From assembly GCA_937928195.1 (NCBI GenBank), contig CALEYZ010000037.1, forward strand, positions 1-11,494: DNA of 11,494 bases, in the 5' to 3' direction. The notes under the pieces were generated by a model that searched no databases, was not told the DNA's origin, and saw only the letters and a list, made by a program, of their open reading frames with translations. Positions within the stretch are counted from its first letter, which is position 1; each line of letters begins with the position of its first letter. Positions 1 through 7,187 of this stretch are shown here, one piece after another. Source of the DNA: an uncultured Limnohabitans sp. GTDB taxonomy: Bacteria > Pseudomonadota > Gammaproteobacteria > Burkholderiales > Burkholderiaceae_C. A program made the translations under genes and the position numbers.

Positions 1-620
1 GCGGTCGGGGTCCTGCGTGGCCACGCCGGTGGGGCAGGCGCCGGTGTGGCAGCTCTGGGATTGGATGCAGCCCAGTGCGAACATGAAGCCGCGCGCAGCA
101 TTGCACCAGTCGGCCCCCAGGGCCATCATGCGGGCGATGTCGAAGGCACTCACCACCTTGCCGGCGCAGCCGATCTTGATGCGGTCGCGCAACTGAAGGC
201 CCACCAGGGTGTTGTGGACCAGTCGCAAGCCCTCTTGCAAGGGGGTGCCGATGTGATCGGAGAACTCCAGCGGCGCCGCGCCGGTGCCGCCTTCAGAGCC
301 ATCGACCACGATGAAGTCCGGCAGGATCTGACTTTCCTGCATCGCCTTGGCAATGCCAAACCACTCCCAGGGGTGACCGATACACAGCTTGAAGCCCACC
401 GGCTTGCCGCCGCTGAGGGTGCGCAATTCCTGCATGAACTCCAGCAAGCCCAATGGAGTGGAGAAACTGCTGTGACTGGAAGGCGAGACGCAGTCCTCGC
501 CAATCCCCACGCCACGCGCCTCGGCGATCTCCGGTGTGACCTTGGGCCCGAGTAGCACGCCACCATGGCCGGGCTTGGCGCCCTGGCTGAGCTTGATCTC
601 GATCATCTTGACCTGAGGCG
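1..620. other. GC-rich segment with in-frame compositional break
   Basis: Hand counts give about 65% G+C for bases 1-600 against about 52% for 601-1320, although both halves belong to one uninterrupted reading frame. Codon third positions become mostly G or C from about position 620 leftward. The switch falls at the conserved stretch encoding QVKMIEIKLSQGAKPGHGG. A join in a conserved stretch is what homologous recombination with a GC-richer relative, or a misassembly between two related genomes, would produce. The right boundary is approximate (about 590-640). Confidence 0.6.
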
Positions 621-1335
621 ATTGCGCGTTCTCTTTGAATCGATCGGCACTGAAAGTACCGTCGTCATTGCGGCAGCCAAAATATCCCGAACCGATTTCC
701 CAAATGAGATCCCCACCGTGTTCTCGGTGATAACGCGAGATCGAACCTTCACCCGTATCGTGCGCGAAGCCGCCCTTCTTCGCACCTAAATTCAAAGCCA
801 TGATGGCGTTGGCACTGAGGGCGCCAAAACTCATCGCAGACACATTGAAGAGGCTGATGCTGTAGGGTTGAAGACATTGCGCCCCCCCCACAGACACTCT
901 GAAATCGTGCGAAGTAATCACGGATGGCCTGACGGAGTGCGTGAGCCATTCATAGCCAGGCTCACGAACATTCATCTGGGTGCCAAACGGGCGCTTGTCT
1001 GATTCCCCCTTGGCACGTGCATAGACCAAAGAGCGTTGCGAACGCGAAAACGGAACGGCTTCACCATCGCCCTCAATGAAGTATTGGCGCAATTCAGGCC
1101 GGATAAATTCAAGCAAAAAACGGAAGTGTCCAATGATGGGGTAATTGCGCAAAATGGCATGACGCGTTTGCTGTAGATCATGTACACCAAGCCCGACCAG
1201 CAAAGTCAACAATAAAACCCAACTGAAACTGGCCTGCCCTACAACCAACTGAAGGGCTGAGAGCACCCACAATGCCACAGTGGCAAAAAAAGCGAGATAC
1301 CGAACGGGCACACGTTGATCAATCCAATTCAACAT
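1..1335 (-). CDS. FMN-binding glutamate synthase-domain protein, membrane-anchored (3' end outside window)
   Basis: The reading frame is open for 445 codons from the ATG at 1335 to the window edge, with no stop, so the C-terminus is missing (family members as I recall run about 520-560 residues). Two hydrophobic segments (about residues 13-33 and 37-51) suggest an inner-membrane anchor. The rest matches the FMN-binding synthase domain of GltB: MSFGALSA at 168-175, KLSQGAKPGHGG, a GGTGAAP loop near residue 350, and the 3Fe-4S signature C423-x5-C429-x4-C434 followed by PTGVATQD. There is no N-terminal glutaminase domain and no GltD partner is visible, so it is a stand-alone synthase-domain protein. 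Its exact reaction is unproven. The start is supported by AAGGAGA at 1342-1348, six bases upstream. It lies 58 bp downstream of the importer's last ATPase gene and may be co-transcribed. G+C jumps from about 52% to about 65% within the gene near position 620. Confidence 0.9.
   Translation of the reverse strand, partial: MLNWIDQRVPVRYLAFFATVALWVLSALQLVVGQASFSWVLLLTLLVGLGVHDLQQTRHAILRNYPIIGHFRFLLEFIRPELRQYFIEGDGEAVPFSRSQRSLVYARAKGESDKRPFGTQMNVREPGYEWLTHSVRPSVITSHDFRVSVGGAQCLQPYSISLFNVSAMSFGALSANAIMALNLGAKKGGFAHDTGEGSISRYHREHGGDLIWEIGSGYFGCRNDDGTFSADRFKENAQSPQVKMIEIKLSQGAKPGHGGVLLGPKVTPEIAEARGVGIGEDCVSPSSHSSFSTPLGLLEFMQELRTLSGGKPVGFKLCIGHPWEWFGIAKAMQESQILPDFIVVDGSEGGTGAAPLEFSDHIGTPLQEGLRLVHNTLVGLQLRDRIKIGCAGKVVSAFDIARMMALGADWCNAARGFMFALGCIQSQSCHTGACPTGVATQDPDR
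882..889. repeat. Homopolymer of eight C (G8 on the coding strand)
   Basis: Eight consecutive C residues lie inside the glutamate synthase-like gene. On the coding strand they encode the Val-Gly-Gly-Ala stretch (gtg ggg ggg gcg). A one-base slip would shift the frame and abolish the synthase domain. The frame as given is open on both sides, so this length is the coding one. Confidence 0.9.
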
Positions 1336-1393
1336 CTAAAGTCTCCTTGAGATAGCTAGTACGCCCATTGAACGCAAACAAGGCGTTGGTGAA

Positions 1394-2392
1394 TCAATCG
1401 TTCAAGTGACAGGCAGCTTGGTGCATGAAGCCAACGGTTTTGAGCTGTGGCTCCTCCACCTTGCAGCGCTCAGTTGCCTTAGGACATCGCGGATGAAAGT
1501 GGCAACCAGTCGGACGATTCACTGGATTGGGCACGTCACCCGTGAGCACAATGCGTTTTTTCTTGGCCGTTGGATCTGGAATAGGCACAGCAGACAACAA
1601 AGCTTCTGTGTAAGGGTGTTTGGGTTGGGTGTACAACTCGCGGGAACTTGCAATCTCAACCACACGTCCCAAGTACATCACGGCAACGCGATTGCTGATG
1701 TGCTCAACCACAGACAAGTCGTGGGCAATGAACAAATAAGTCAAGCCCATTTTGGCCTGCAAGTCTTCCAGCAAGTTAATGACCTGAGCTTGGATGGACA
1801 CATCCAATGCAGACACTGGTTCATCACACACAATGAGTTTGGGCGAAACAGCCAAGGCACGGGCAATGCCAATGCGTTGACGCTGGCCACCCGAAAACTC
1901 ATGCGGGAAACGTTTCATGTGGTCTGCATTCAGCCCCACGGTTTCGAGCAGTGACACAATGCGCGCCCGGTACTCTTCAGATGAGTTCGTGAGCTTGTGA
2001 ATGGTCAGCGCTTCGCCAATGATGGCCTCAACGGTCATGCGCGGATTCAAAGAGGCAAAGGGGTCTTGGAAAATGATTTGCATATCGCGACGAATTTCGC
2101 GCAAAGCATCGCTGCCCATCTGAGTGACGTTCTGTCCATTGAATTTGACTTCACCCGAGCTGGGCTCAATCAAGCGCAAAATGCATCGACCCGTGGTGGA
2201 CTTGCCGCAACCAGACTCCCCCACCATGCCCAATGTTTCGCCGGCTTCAATGTGAAAACTGACACCATCCACCGCATGGACGCGATCGACCTCACGGCCC
2301 AAAATGCCGCCCTTGATGGGAAAGTGCTTGGTCAGCCCTTTGACTTCTAACAAAGGTGCGGAGCTGGAGGGCGAAATGATTTGATCTGACAT
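1394..2392 (-). CDS. dppF: Peptide ABC transporter ATP-binding protein, DppF/OppF type
   Basis: One of two ATPases that energise the importer, on the cytoplasmic face of the membrane. The 332 residues show all ABC motifs: Walker A GESGCGKS at 58-65, Q-loop Gln109, signature FSGGQ at 166-170, Walker B LIVCDE at 186-191, D-loop SALD and H-loop His224. The C-terminal extension of Opp/Dpp ATPases is present with four cysteines (C297, C303, C310, C328). In characterised Dpp systems this region can hold an Fe-S cluster. The canonical LSGGQ-like signature and HDLSVVE match the F subunit rather than D. The ATG at 2392 is 5 bp past the stop of the D subunit with no clear Shine-Dalgarno, so translation is probably coupled. 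Dpp versus Opp cannot be decided from sequence, so the symbol marks subunit type, not proven substrate. Confidence 0.93.
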   Translation of the reverse strand: MSDQIISPSSSAPLLEVKGLTKHFPIKGGILGREVDRVHAVDGVSFHIEAGETLGMVGESGCGKSTTGRCILRLIEPSSGEVKFNGQNVTQMGSDALREIRRDMQIIFQDPFASLNPRMTVEAIIGEALTIHKLTNSSEEYRARIVSLLETVGLNADHMKRFPHEFSGGQRQRIGIARALAVSPKLIVCDEPVSALDVSIQAQVINLLEDLQAKMGLTYLFIAHDLSVVEHISNRVAVMYLGRVVEIASSRELYTQPKHPYTEALLSAVPIPDPTAKKKRIVLTGDVPNPVNRPTGCHFHPRCPKATERCKVEEPQLKTVGFMHQAACHLND

Positions 2393-2397
2393 AGCAA

Positions 2398-3375
2398 TTA
2401 AAGTGAAAAGTGGCAGGCCACTTTGTGACCAGTCGCGATCTCTCGCAACTCTGGCATTTCTTGGGTGCAGCGATCACTGGCATGCTGACAACGCGGCGCA
2501 AATCGGCAGCCTTTGGGCGGATTGATCAACTTGGGCACCGAGCCCGGAATCGCTTCCAATCTTTGCTTGTTGGCACTGTCAAAATCAATTCGCGGGATGG
2601 AGCGAATGAGGCCCTGCGTATAAGGATGCGCAGGTGAAGCAAACAACTGCTCAACCGTCGCCTCTTCCACCACGCGACCGGCATACATCACCACCACACG
2701 TTGCGCAGTTTCAGCAACAACACCCATCGCGTGTGTGATCAACAGGATGGACATGCCCATCTGCGATTTGAGTTCGTTCAACAAGTCCAGGATTTGGGCT
2801 TGAATGGTCACATCCAAGGCTGTGGTCGGTTCGTCCGCAATCAACAGTTTTGGCTTGCAAGCCAATGCCATGGCAATCATCACCCGCTGACGCATACCCC
2901 CCGAAAACTGGTGAGGGTAGTCATTGACACGCTGCTCTGGCTTTGGAATATTCACCAAGCGCAGCATTTCCGTGGCCTGCACCATGGCCTGCTTGGGCGT
3001 CAAGCCTTCGTGCAAGCGCAATGACTCTGCAATTTGCTCACCCACGCTCAATACGGGATTGAGTGAGGTCATGGGCTCTTGGAAAATCATGGCGATTTCT
3101 TTGGCGCGCAGATTGCGCATGGCCTGCGCGTCTGCTTGAACAAGGTCTTGTCCTTCAAACCAAATTTGACCGTTGGCAATCCGCCCAGGCGGCATGGCCA
3201 ATAACTTCATGATGGTCATGGCAGTGACGCTTTTGCCACAGCCCGACTCACCCACCACACCCAAAGTCTCACTTCGATCAATGTGCAAGTTGACCCCATC
3301 GACAGCATGCAGAATGCCGTCATCGGTGTCAAAGTGAACCTTCAGGTCTTGAATTCTCAACAAGGGGTTGGACAT
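2398..3375 (-). CDS. dppD: Peptide ABC transporter ATP-binding protein, DppD/OppD type
   Basis: Second ATPase of the importer, expected to pair with the F subunit as a heterodimer under the two permeases. The 325 residues include Walker A GESGCGKS at 42-49, Q-loop Gln99, signature FSGGM at 157-161, Walker B LLIADE at 177-182, D-loop TALD and H-loop His215. The Opp/Dpp C-terminal extension carries four cysteines (C290, C296, C303, C321) in the spacing linked to an Fe-S cluster in relatives. The residue after the H-loop histidine is Ala in HAMGVVAE, where HDLGVVAE is usual; the histidine itself is kept. The start at 3375 is supported by an AGAGG ribosome-binding site that abuts the stop codon of the upstream permease gene. 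The downstream gap to the F subunit is only 5 bp. Confidence 0.93.
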   Translation of the reverse strand: MSNPLLRIQDLKVHFDTDDGILHAVDGVNLHIDRSETLGVVGESGCGKSVTAMTIMKLLAMPPGRIANGQIWFEGQDLVQADAQAMRNLRAKEIAMIFQEPMTSLNPVLSVGEQIAESLRLHEGLTPKQAMVQATEMLRLVNIPKPEQRVNDYPHQFSGGMRQRVMIAMALACKPKLLIADEPTTALDVTIQAQILDLLNELKSQMGMSILLITHAMGVVAETAQRVVVMYAGRVVEEATVEQLFASPAHPYTQGLIRSIPRIDFDSANKQRLEAIPGSVPKLINPPKGCRFAPRCQHASDRCTQEMPELREIATGHKVACHFSL

Positions 3376-3382
3376 TCAGGGA

Positions 3383-3387
3383 CCTCT
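3383..3387 (-). promoter_or_regulatory. Shine-Dalgarno of the D ATPase gene abutting the upstream stop codon
   Basis: On the minus strand the TAA stop of permease C (3390-3388) is followed directly by AGAGG, seven bases before the ATG at 3375. Ribosomes ending permease C sit on the next gene's initiation site, which suggests translational coupling of importer subunits. Confidence 0.6.
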
Positions 3388-4326
3388 TTACAGCACACGG
3401 CGTGGATCATAAGCATCGCGCAAACCGTCGCCTATGTAGTTGATAGTGAGCACGGTGATGAAAATCAACGCACCAGGGAAGAGCGCCCAATGAACTGCAA
3501 CGTCCATGTGGTCTTTGGCATCGAACAAGATGCGACCCCAAGTTGGAATATCAGGTGGAAATCCGAGACCTAAGAATGACAATGTGGATTCGGCAATGAT
3601 GGCCGCCGCCACGTCAATGGTGGCGGCAACAATGACTGGCCCCATGGCATTGGGCAGAATGTGCACCGTGACTTGGCGCCATGAGCTGGCACCGAGAGCA
3701 CGTGCAGCCTCCACAAATTCCTTCTCACGCAAAGTGAGGAACTGTGCACGAACCAACCGGGCCACCGGCATCCAACGCAGACCACCAATAACGGCCACCA
3801 CCAAAACGAAGACGCCGGCTTCAGGGCCAATCCACTTTTTCAAGGTGTCGTTGAAGAGGTAGAAAATCAACAAGAGCAATGGCAGTTGAGGCAAAGACAA
3901 AAACAAGTCAGTGAGCCACATCAAGAACACATCAACCGGGCCCTTCGACATGCCTGCGACAGCGCCAATGAGAACGCCAACACTGATCGCGATCAACATG
4001 GCCGCCAAACCAACCGCCAATGAAATACGGCCGCCGTACAAAATACGAGCGAGTAAATCTTGACCCAAATCATCCGTTCCCAAGGGGTGCGTCCATGTTG
4101 GACTTTGCATACGGGCACCGAAATCAATCTCATTGATTGGCACACGCCACAGCCAGGGGCCCAACAGAACGGCAAGCACAATGATGCTAAGCACCACCGT
4201 GCAAATCACCGCCAACTTGTGACGTTTAAAGCGTCGCCAAGCTTCTTTGCCAGGAGAATGCACCGACACTTTGGGCCCGGAGGTTTGGGTGTCAGTTGAA
4301 GGAGATGCGAGGGTCGAGCCAGCCAT
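3388..4326 (-). CDS. dppC: Peptide ABC transporter permease, DppC/OppC type
   Basis: Inner-membrane channel subunit that forms the translocation pore with permease B. From the ATG at 4326 it has 312 residues. A soluble N-terminus of about 35 residues is followed by a first membrane helix (about 38-60). The HPLGTDDLGQDLLARILYG motif at 80-98, typical of DppC/OppC, comes next. The binding-protein-dependent permease domain has several more helices, an EAA loop (EFVEAARALGASSWRQV, 203-219) that contacts the ATPases, and the conserved FLGLGFPPDIPTWG stretch (251-264). It ends in GLRDAYDPRRVL, a usual family ending. A longer start at 4356 exists, but its ten extra residues lie inside permease B and look unlike the family. 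Even the 4326 start overlaps permease B by 35 bp and has only a weak ribosome site, so the exact start is uncertain. Confidence 0.92.
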   Translation of the reverse strand: MAGSTLASPSTDTQTSGPKVSVHSPGKEAWRRFKRHKLAVICTVVLSIIVLAVLLGPWLWRVPINEIDFGARMQSPTWTHPLGTDDLGQDLLARILYGGRISLAVGLAAMLIAISVGVLIGAVAGMSKGPVDVFLMWLTDLFLSLPQLPLLLLIFYLFNDTLKKWIGPEAGVFVLVVAVIGGLRWMPVARLVRAQFLTLREKEFVEAARALGASSWRQVTVHILPNAMGPVIVAATIDVAAAIIAESTLSFLGLGFPPDIPTWGRILFDAKDHMDVAVHWALFPGALIFITVLTINYIGDGLRDAYDPRRVL

Positions 4327-5251
4327 ACAAAATATCTGCCAAAAGATTACACGCAATCACCAACGTGGAAAAAACAAAAGTAACAGCCATGACAACCGGT
4401 GTGTCATTGGCCAACATGGAGCTGATGATCAAGGAGCCAATGCCCGGAATCCTGAAAATTTGCTCGGTCACGATGGCACCACCAAAAATGGCGGGCATTT
4501 GAAGCGCCACCAAAGTGACCACGGGAATCAGCGCGTTACGCAACACGTGCTTCGTAATCACGACTTTCTCAGCCAATCCTTTTGAGCGAGCCGTGGTGAC
4601 ATAGTCGAGTCGAATCACATCCAACACGGCTGAACGCACATAACGCGTCCAAGCCCCTGCTTGGAACAAACCCAGAACTGTGACAGGCATGATCATCTGT
4701 TTGAAGTGCTCCCAGTAGAAACTGAAGCCCGTTTCAGTGATGTCCGCACGGTACACAAATGGCAGCCAATCCAAGTGAATACTGAAAAACAAAATCAGCA
4801 AAATACCTGTGAAGAACGTTGGCAATGAGAAACCAATGAATGCCAAAGTACTGGCAACTTGGTCAAACAAAGAATACGGCTTGGTCGCCGCGTAAACGCC
4901 CACAGGTATGGCAATGCAAAGCGCCAACAACTGCGACGAGCCAATCACCAGCAAGGTGACGGGGATGCGTTGCAGAATAAGGGTTTCAACGTTGATGCGA
5001 CTGATGAACGAGTAGCCCCAGTCACCATGGACCATGGCTGTTAGCCAATTCCAATAGCGAACCAGGAGCGGATCGTTCAAGCCAAACTTTTCACGCAAGG
5101 CCATGGCGACTTCGGGCGGGATGTTCGGGTTGGAAACCAACTCCGAAAACGGATCACCCGGTGCCATAGCTAAAACGGAAAACAACACCAAACTAATGCC
5201 CAGCAAGCTAGGCACGGCGATCATCAATCGCCGCAGAATGTAACGAAACAT
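4292..5251 (-). CDS. dppB: Peptide ABC transporter permease, DppB/OppB type
   Basis: Inner-membrane permease paired with the C subunit. The 319 residues start with a membrane helix (about 9-30) ending in the family's MAPGDP motif (29-34). A periplasmic loop with FGLNDPLLVRYWNWL and GDWGYS follows. Further helices lie near 99-121, 135-158, 186-204 and 287-307. The EAA loop is YVTTARSKGLAEKVVITKHV at 217-236. The C-terminus ADILYGWLDPRISFN is typical of the B subunit. It begins 10 bp after the stop of the binding-protein gene, and its 3' end overlaps the probable start of the C permease. Length and motif order are those of an intact family member. Confidence 0.93.
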   Translation of the reverse strand: MFRYILRRLMIAVPSLLGISLVLFSVLAMAPGDPFSELVSNPNIPPEVAMALREKFGLNDPLLVRYWNWLTAMVHGDWGYSFISRINVETLILQRIPVTLLVIGSSQLLALCIAIPVGVYAATKPYSLFDQVASTLAFIGFSLPTFFTGILLILFFSIHLDWLPFVYRADITETGFSFYWEHFKQMIMPVTVLGLFQAGAWTRYVRSAVLDVIRLDYVTTARSKGLAEKVVITKHVLRNALIPVVTLVALQMPAIFGGAIVTEQIFRIPGIGSLIISSMLANDTPVVMAVTFVFSTLVIACNLLADILYGWLDPRISFN

Positions 5252-5261
5252 AACGCCCTAA

Positions 5262-7052
5262 TCAGGTGGTTTTGTACCAGTCTTTCAACAACCACAGGTC
5301 ATTGTCCCAGCCTGACAAAGGTGCCACGAGGTTGTGGACCACACCAGATGTACGAGGACGGTAAACCAACGGAATGATGGCAATGTCATTGACAGGCATG
5401 TCGTTGAGTTTGACAAACATCGCTGCGCGTTTGACAGGGTCCATCTCTGATTGAGCAGCCAAATAAATCTTGTCGTATTCAGGATTGCTGTAGCGTGTTG
5501 AATTGCGGCCCAACCACTTGTTTGCTTTCGTCGCAAATTGTGAAGTGAGGTACTGATTCATGAACACTTCAGGGTCTGGCTGGGGCATGGTGGTTGTGAA
5601 CATCTGAATGTCCGCAAAGAACTTGGTGTAAGTGTCTGGGTTTGCGGGATCGGATGAAAAGTAAACCGATGCGGGCACCGATTTCAACTCCATGTCAATG
5701 CCAGCCTTTTGCGCGGCTTGCTTGATGATTTGCTGGGTTTTCTGACGAGGGCCGTTGATCGAAGTCGAGAACACAAACTTCAATTTCTTGCCGCCTTTTT
5801 CGCGAATGCCATCAGCACCCTTTTTCCATCCAGCAGCTTCCAACACTTGATTGGCTTTGTCGATGTTGAATTCAAACTTGGTATTCTTGGACACAAAGCG
5901 TTGGGGGTTGTTCAAGAAATTGGATGTTGCAATGCCCGTCCGGCCGTAGATGTACTTTTGAACACCGGCACGGTCAACCACCAAGCTGATGGCCTGGCGC
6001 ACAGCGAAGTCCGACAAAATGGGGTGCTTTGATTTGGGATGGGCACGCTCACCTTCAATTTCTGTCCATGGGTCGGCCATGTTCAGCTGAATGAACTCGA
6101 TGTTGCCACCAGGCGTGATGAAGGTTTTACCCTTACCGCCCTGTTCCAGACGCAAGAGCAATTCGTCTTCTACTTGCAAATTCCATGAATAGTCGTATTC
6201 ACCAGTTTGCAACACAGCACGGGCTGCAGAAACGGCGTCACCGCCACCTTTCATCTCAATGCTGTCAAAGTATGGACGGTTGGCTTCGTGGTAGTCGTTG
6301 TTGATCACACCGCGCAGCATGTCACCCGGTTTGAAGTCCACAAACTTGTAGGGACCAGTGCCCACAGGCTTCAAATTGCCTGGCGCATCACGAGAAGCAG
6401 AACCTTTGTAGTTTTCAAAGATGTGCTTTGGAATGATCATGCCAGCAGCACTGACGAATGGATCAGCCCAGAAAGGCGATGCTTTTTGGTATTCCACCTT
6501 GACAGTGTGGCTGTCGACTTTGGTGACCTTCACATCTGTGTAGGAACCATTGGTGTAAGCAGACGTTGCAGGGTCAGCTGCATAGGCAGCCGTAAACACC
6601 ACGTCATCGGCCGTGAAAGGCTTGCCGTCGTGCCACAAAACATTCTTTTTCAATTTCCAAGTGATGGACTTACCATCTTTGGACACACCACCATTGGCCA
6701 TGGTGGGCACTTCAGCCGCCAAGATGGGAACCAAATTGCCGTCATTGTCCCAAGCACCCAAAGGTTCGTAGAAGATACGTGAACCTTCTTGGTCCTTGGT
6801 GCCACTGGCGAAGTGCGGTTGGAGCAACGTGGCGCCTTGCCACCACAACAACTTCAAAGGACCGCCACCACCACGCTTGGTGGGTTTGTAACCAGAAGCG
6901 GTTTGGGCTTGTGCCAAACCAGAAGTCAAGAGCATTTGAGCGGCCATGGGCACGGTCAAACCAACACCCACCATTTGGCGGATGAATTGCTTGCGGGTTA
7001 CTGAGTTATCTCGAACCTGTTCGATCAGGCCGCGTACTTCACTCTCGTTCAT
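5262..7052 (-). CDS. Family 5 periplasmic substrate-binding protein of a peptide ABC transporter
   Basis: First gene of the importer operon. It should capture the ligand in the periplasm and deliver it to the B/C permeases. The 596 residues are longer than classical DppA/OppA (about 530). A basic N-terminus with TRKQFIR at 19-25, a hydrophobic stretch (28-46) and an AQA site near 47-49 form a Tat-like signal with Arg-Lys instead of Arg-Arg. The mature domain shows family 5 landmarks: FYEPLGAWDNDGNLVPILA early, WKLKKNVLWHDGKPFTADDVVF, GTGPYKF and a C-terminal IIPLVYRP. The LLWWQ-ATLLQPHFASGTKDQEG beginning marks a recognisable subgroup whose ligand I do not know. The start has AGGAGA at 7058-7063, five bases upstream. 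Operon position makes it the partner of the adjacent permeases. Substrate is inferred only as peptide-like. Confidence 0.93.
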   Translation of the reverse strand: MNESEVRGLIEQVRDNSVTRKQFIRQMVGVGLTVPMAAQMLLTSGLAQAQTASGYKPTKRGGGGPLKLLWWQGATLLQPHFASGTKDQEGSRIFYEPLGAWDNDGNLVPILAAEVPTMANGGVSKDGKSITWKLKKNVLWHDGKPFTADDVVFTAAYAADPATSAYTNGSYTDVKVTKVDSHTVKVEYQKASPFWADPFVSAAGMIIPKHIFENYKGSASRDAPGNLKPVGTGPYKFVDFKPGDMLRGVINNDYHEANRPYFDSIEMKGGGDAVSAARAVLQTGEYDYSWNLQVEDELLLRLEQGGKGKTFITPGGNIEFIQLNMADPWTEIEGERAHPKSKHPILSDFAVRQAISLVVDRAGVQKYIYGRTGIATSNFLNNPQRFVSKNTKFEFNIDKANQVLEAAGWKKGADGIREKGGKKLKFVFSTSINGPRQKTQQIIKQAAQKAGIDMELKSVPASVYFSSDPANPDTYTKFFADIQMFTTTMPQPDPEVFMNQYLTSQFATKANKWLGRNSTRYSNPEYDKIYLAAQSEMDPVKRAAMFVKLNDMPVNDIAIIPLVYRPRTSGVVHNLVAPLSGWDNDLWLLKDWYKTT

Positions 7053-7187
7053 CTTGATCTCCTGAAAATAAAAAATGAGATGTTAAAAAAACAAATCGCA
7101 CCGTAACTCTAATCGATAAATTCGACATTAGGGTTTTGCTTTAGATGGAATCGACATAAACTAATTTCTTTCCAACAAAGGATTGCA
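7053..7187. promoter_or_regulatory. Divergent intergenic promoter region
   Basis: This 135-bp AT-rich gap separates the start of the importer operon (minus) from the start of the M14 deacylase gene (plus), so it must hold promoters for at least one and probably both. Each gene has a good ribosome site: AGGAGA (minus, 7058-7063) and AAAGGA (plus, 7177-7182, five bases before the ATG). I see no convincing consensus -35/-10 pair. A heptamer TCGACAT occurs twice and is listed separately. Shared regulation of importer and deacylase from here is an inference. Confidence 0.5.
7122..7157 (+). repeat. Direct repeat TCGACAT in the divergent promoter region
   Basis: TCGACAT occurs at 7122-7128 and again at 7151-7157, 29 bp apart start to start (nearly three helical turns), each in AT-rich context. 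This could be a pair of half-sites for a regulator. With seven bases and only two copies, chance is a real alternative. Confidence 0.3.

Noticed and set aside
46..555. A 169-residue open frame on the plus strand
   Set aside because: It lies wholly antisense to the conserved FMN/3Fe-4S region of the synthase-like gene, in GC-rich DNA where spurious open frames are common, and its translation looks like no family.
1..1335. Apparent pseudogene: only short complete open frames are visible on the minus strand here
   Set aside because: The true frame is open for all 445 codons; it simply has no stop before the window edge. The short frames are in other phases.
1336..1393. Terminator between ATPase F and the synthase-like gene
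   Set aside because: Only five-base complementary pieces (AACGC/GCGTT) are found and no T-run, so read-through into the synthase-like gene remains plausible.
1406..1954. Plus-strand open frames opposite the importer and M20 genes
   Set aside because: They are antisense shadows of strongly conserved minus-strand genes and show no domain features of their own.
4327..4356. Upstream ATG giving permease C ten extra residues
   Set aside because: The extra residues lie inside the permease B coding sequence, have no better ribosome site, and the following MAGS start fits the usual short soluble N-terminus.
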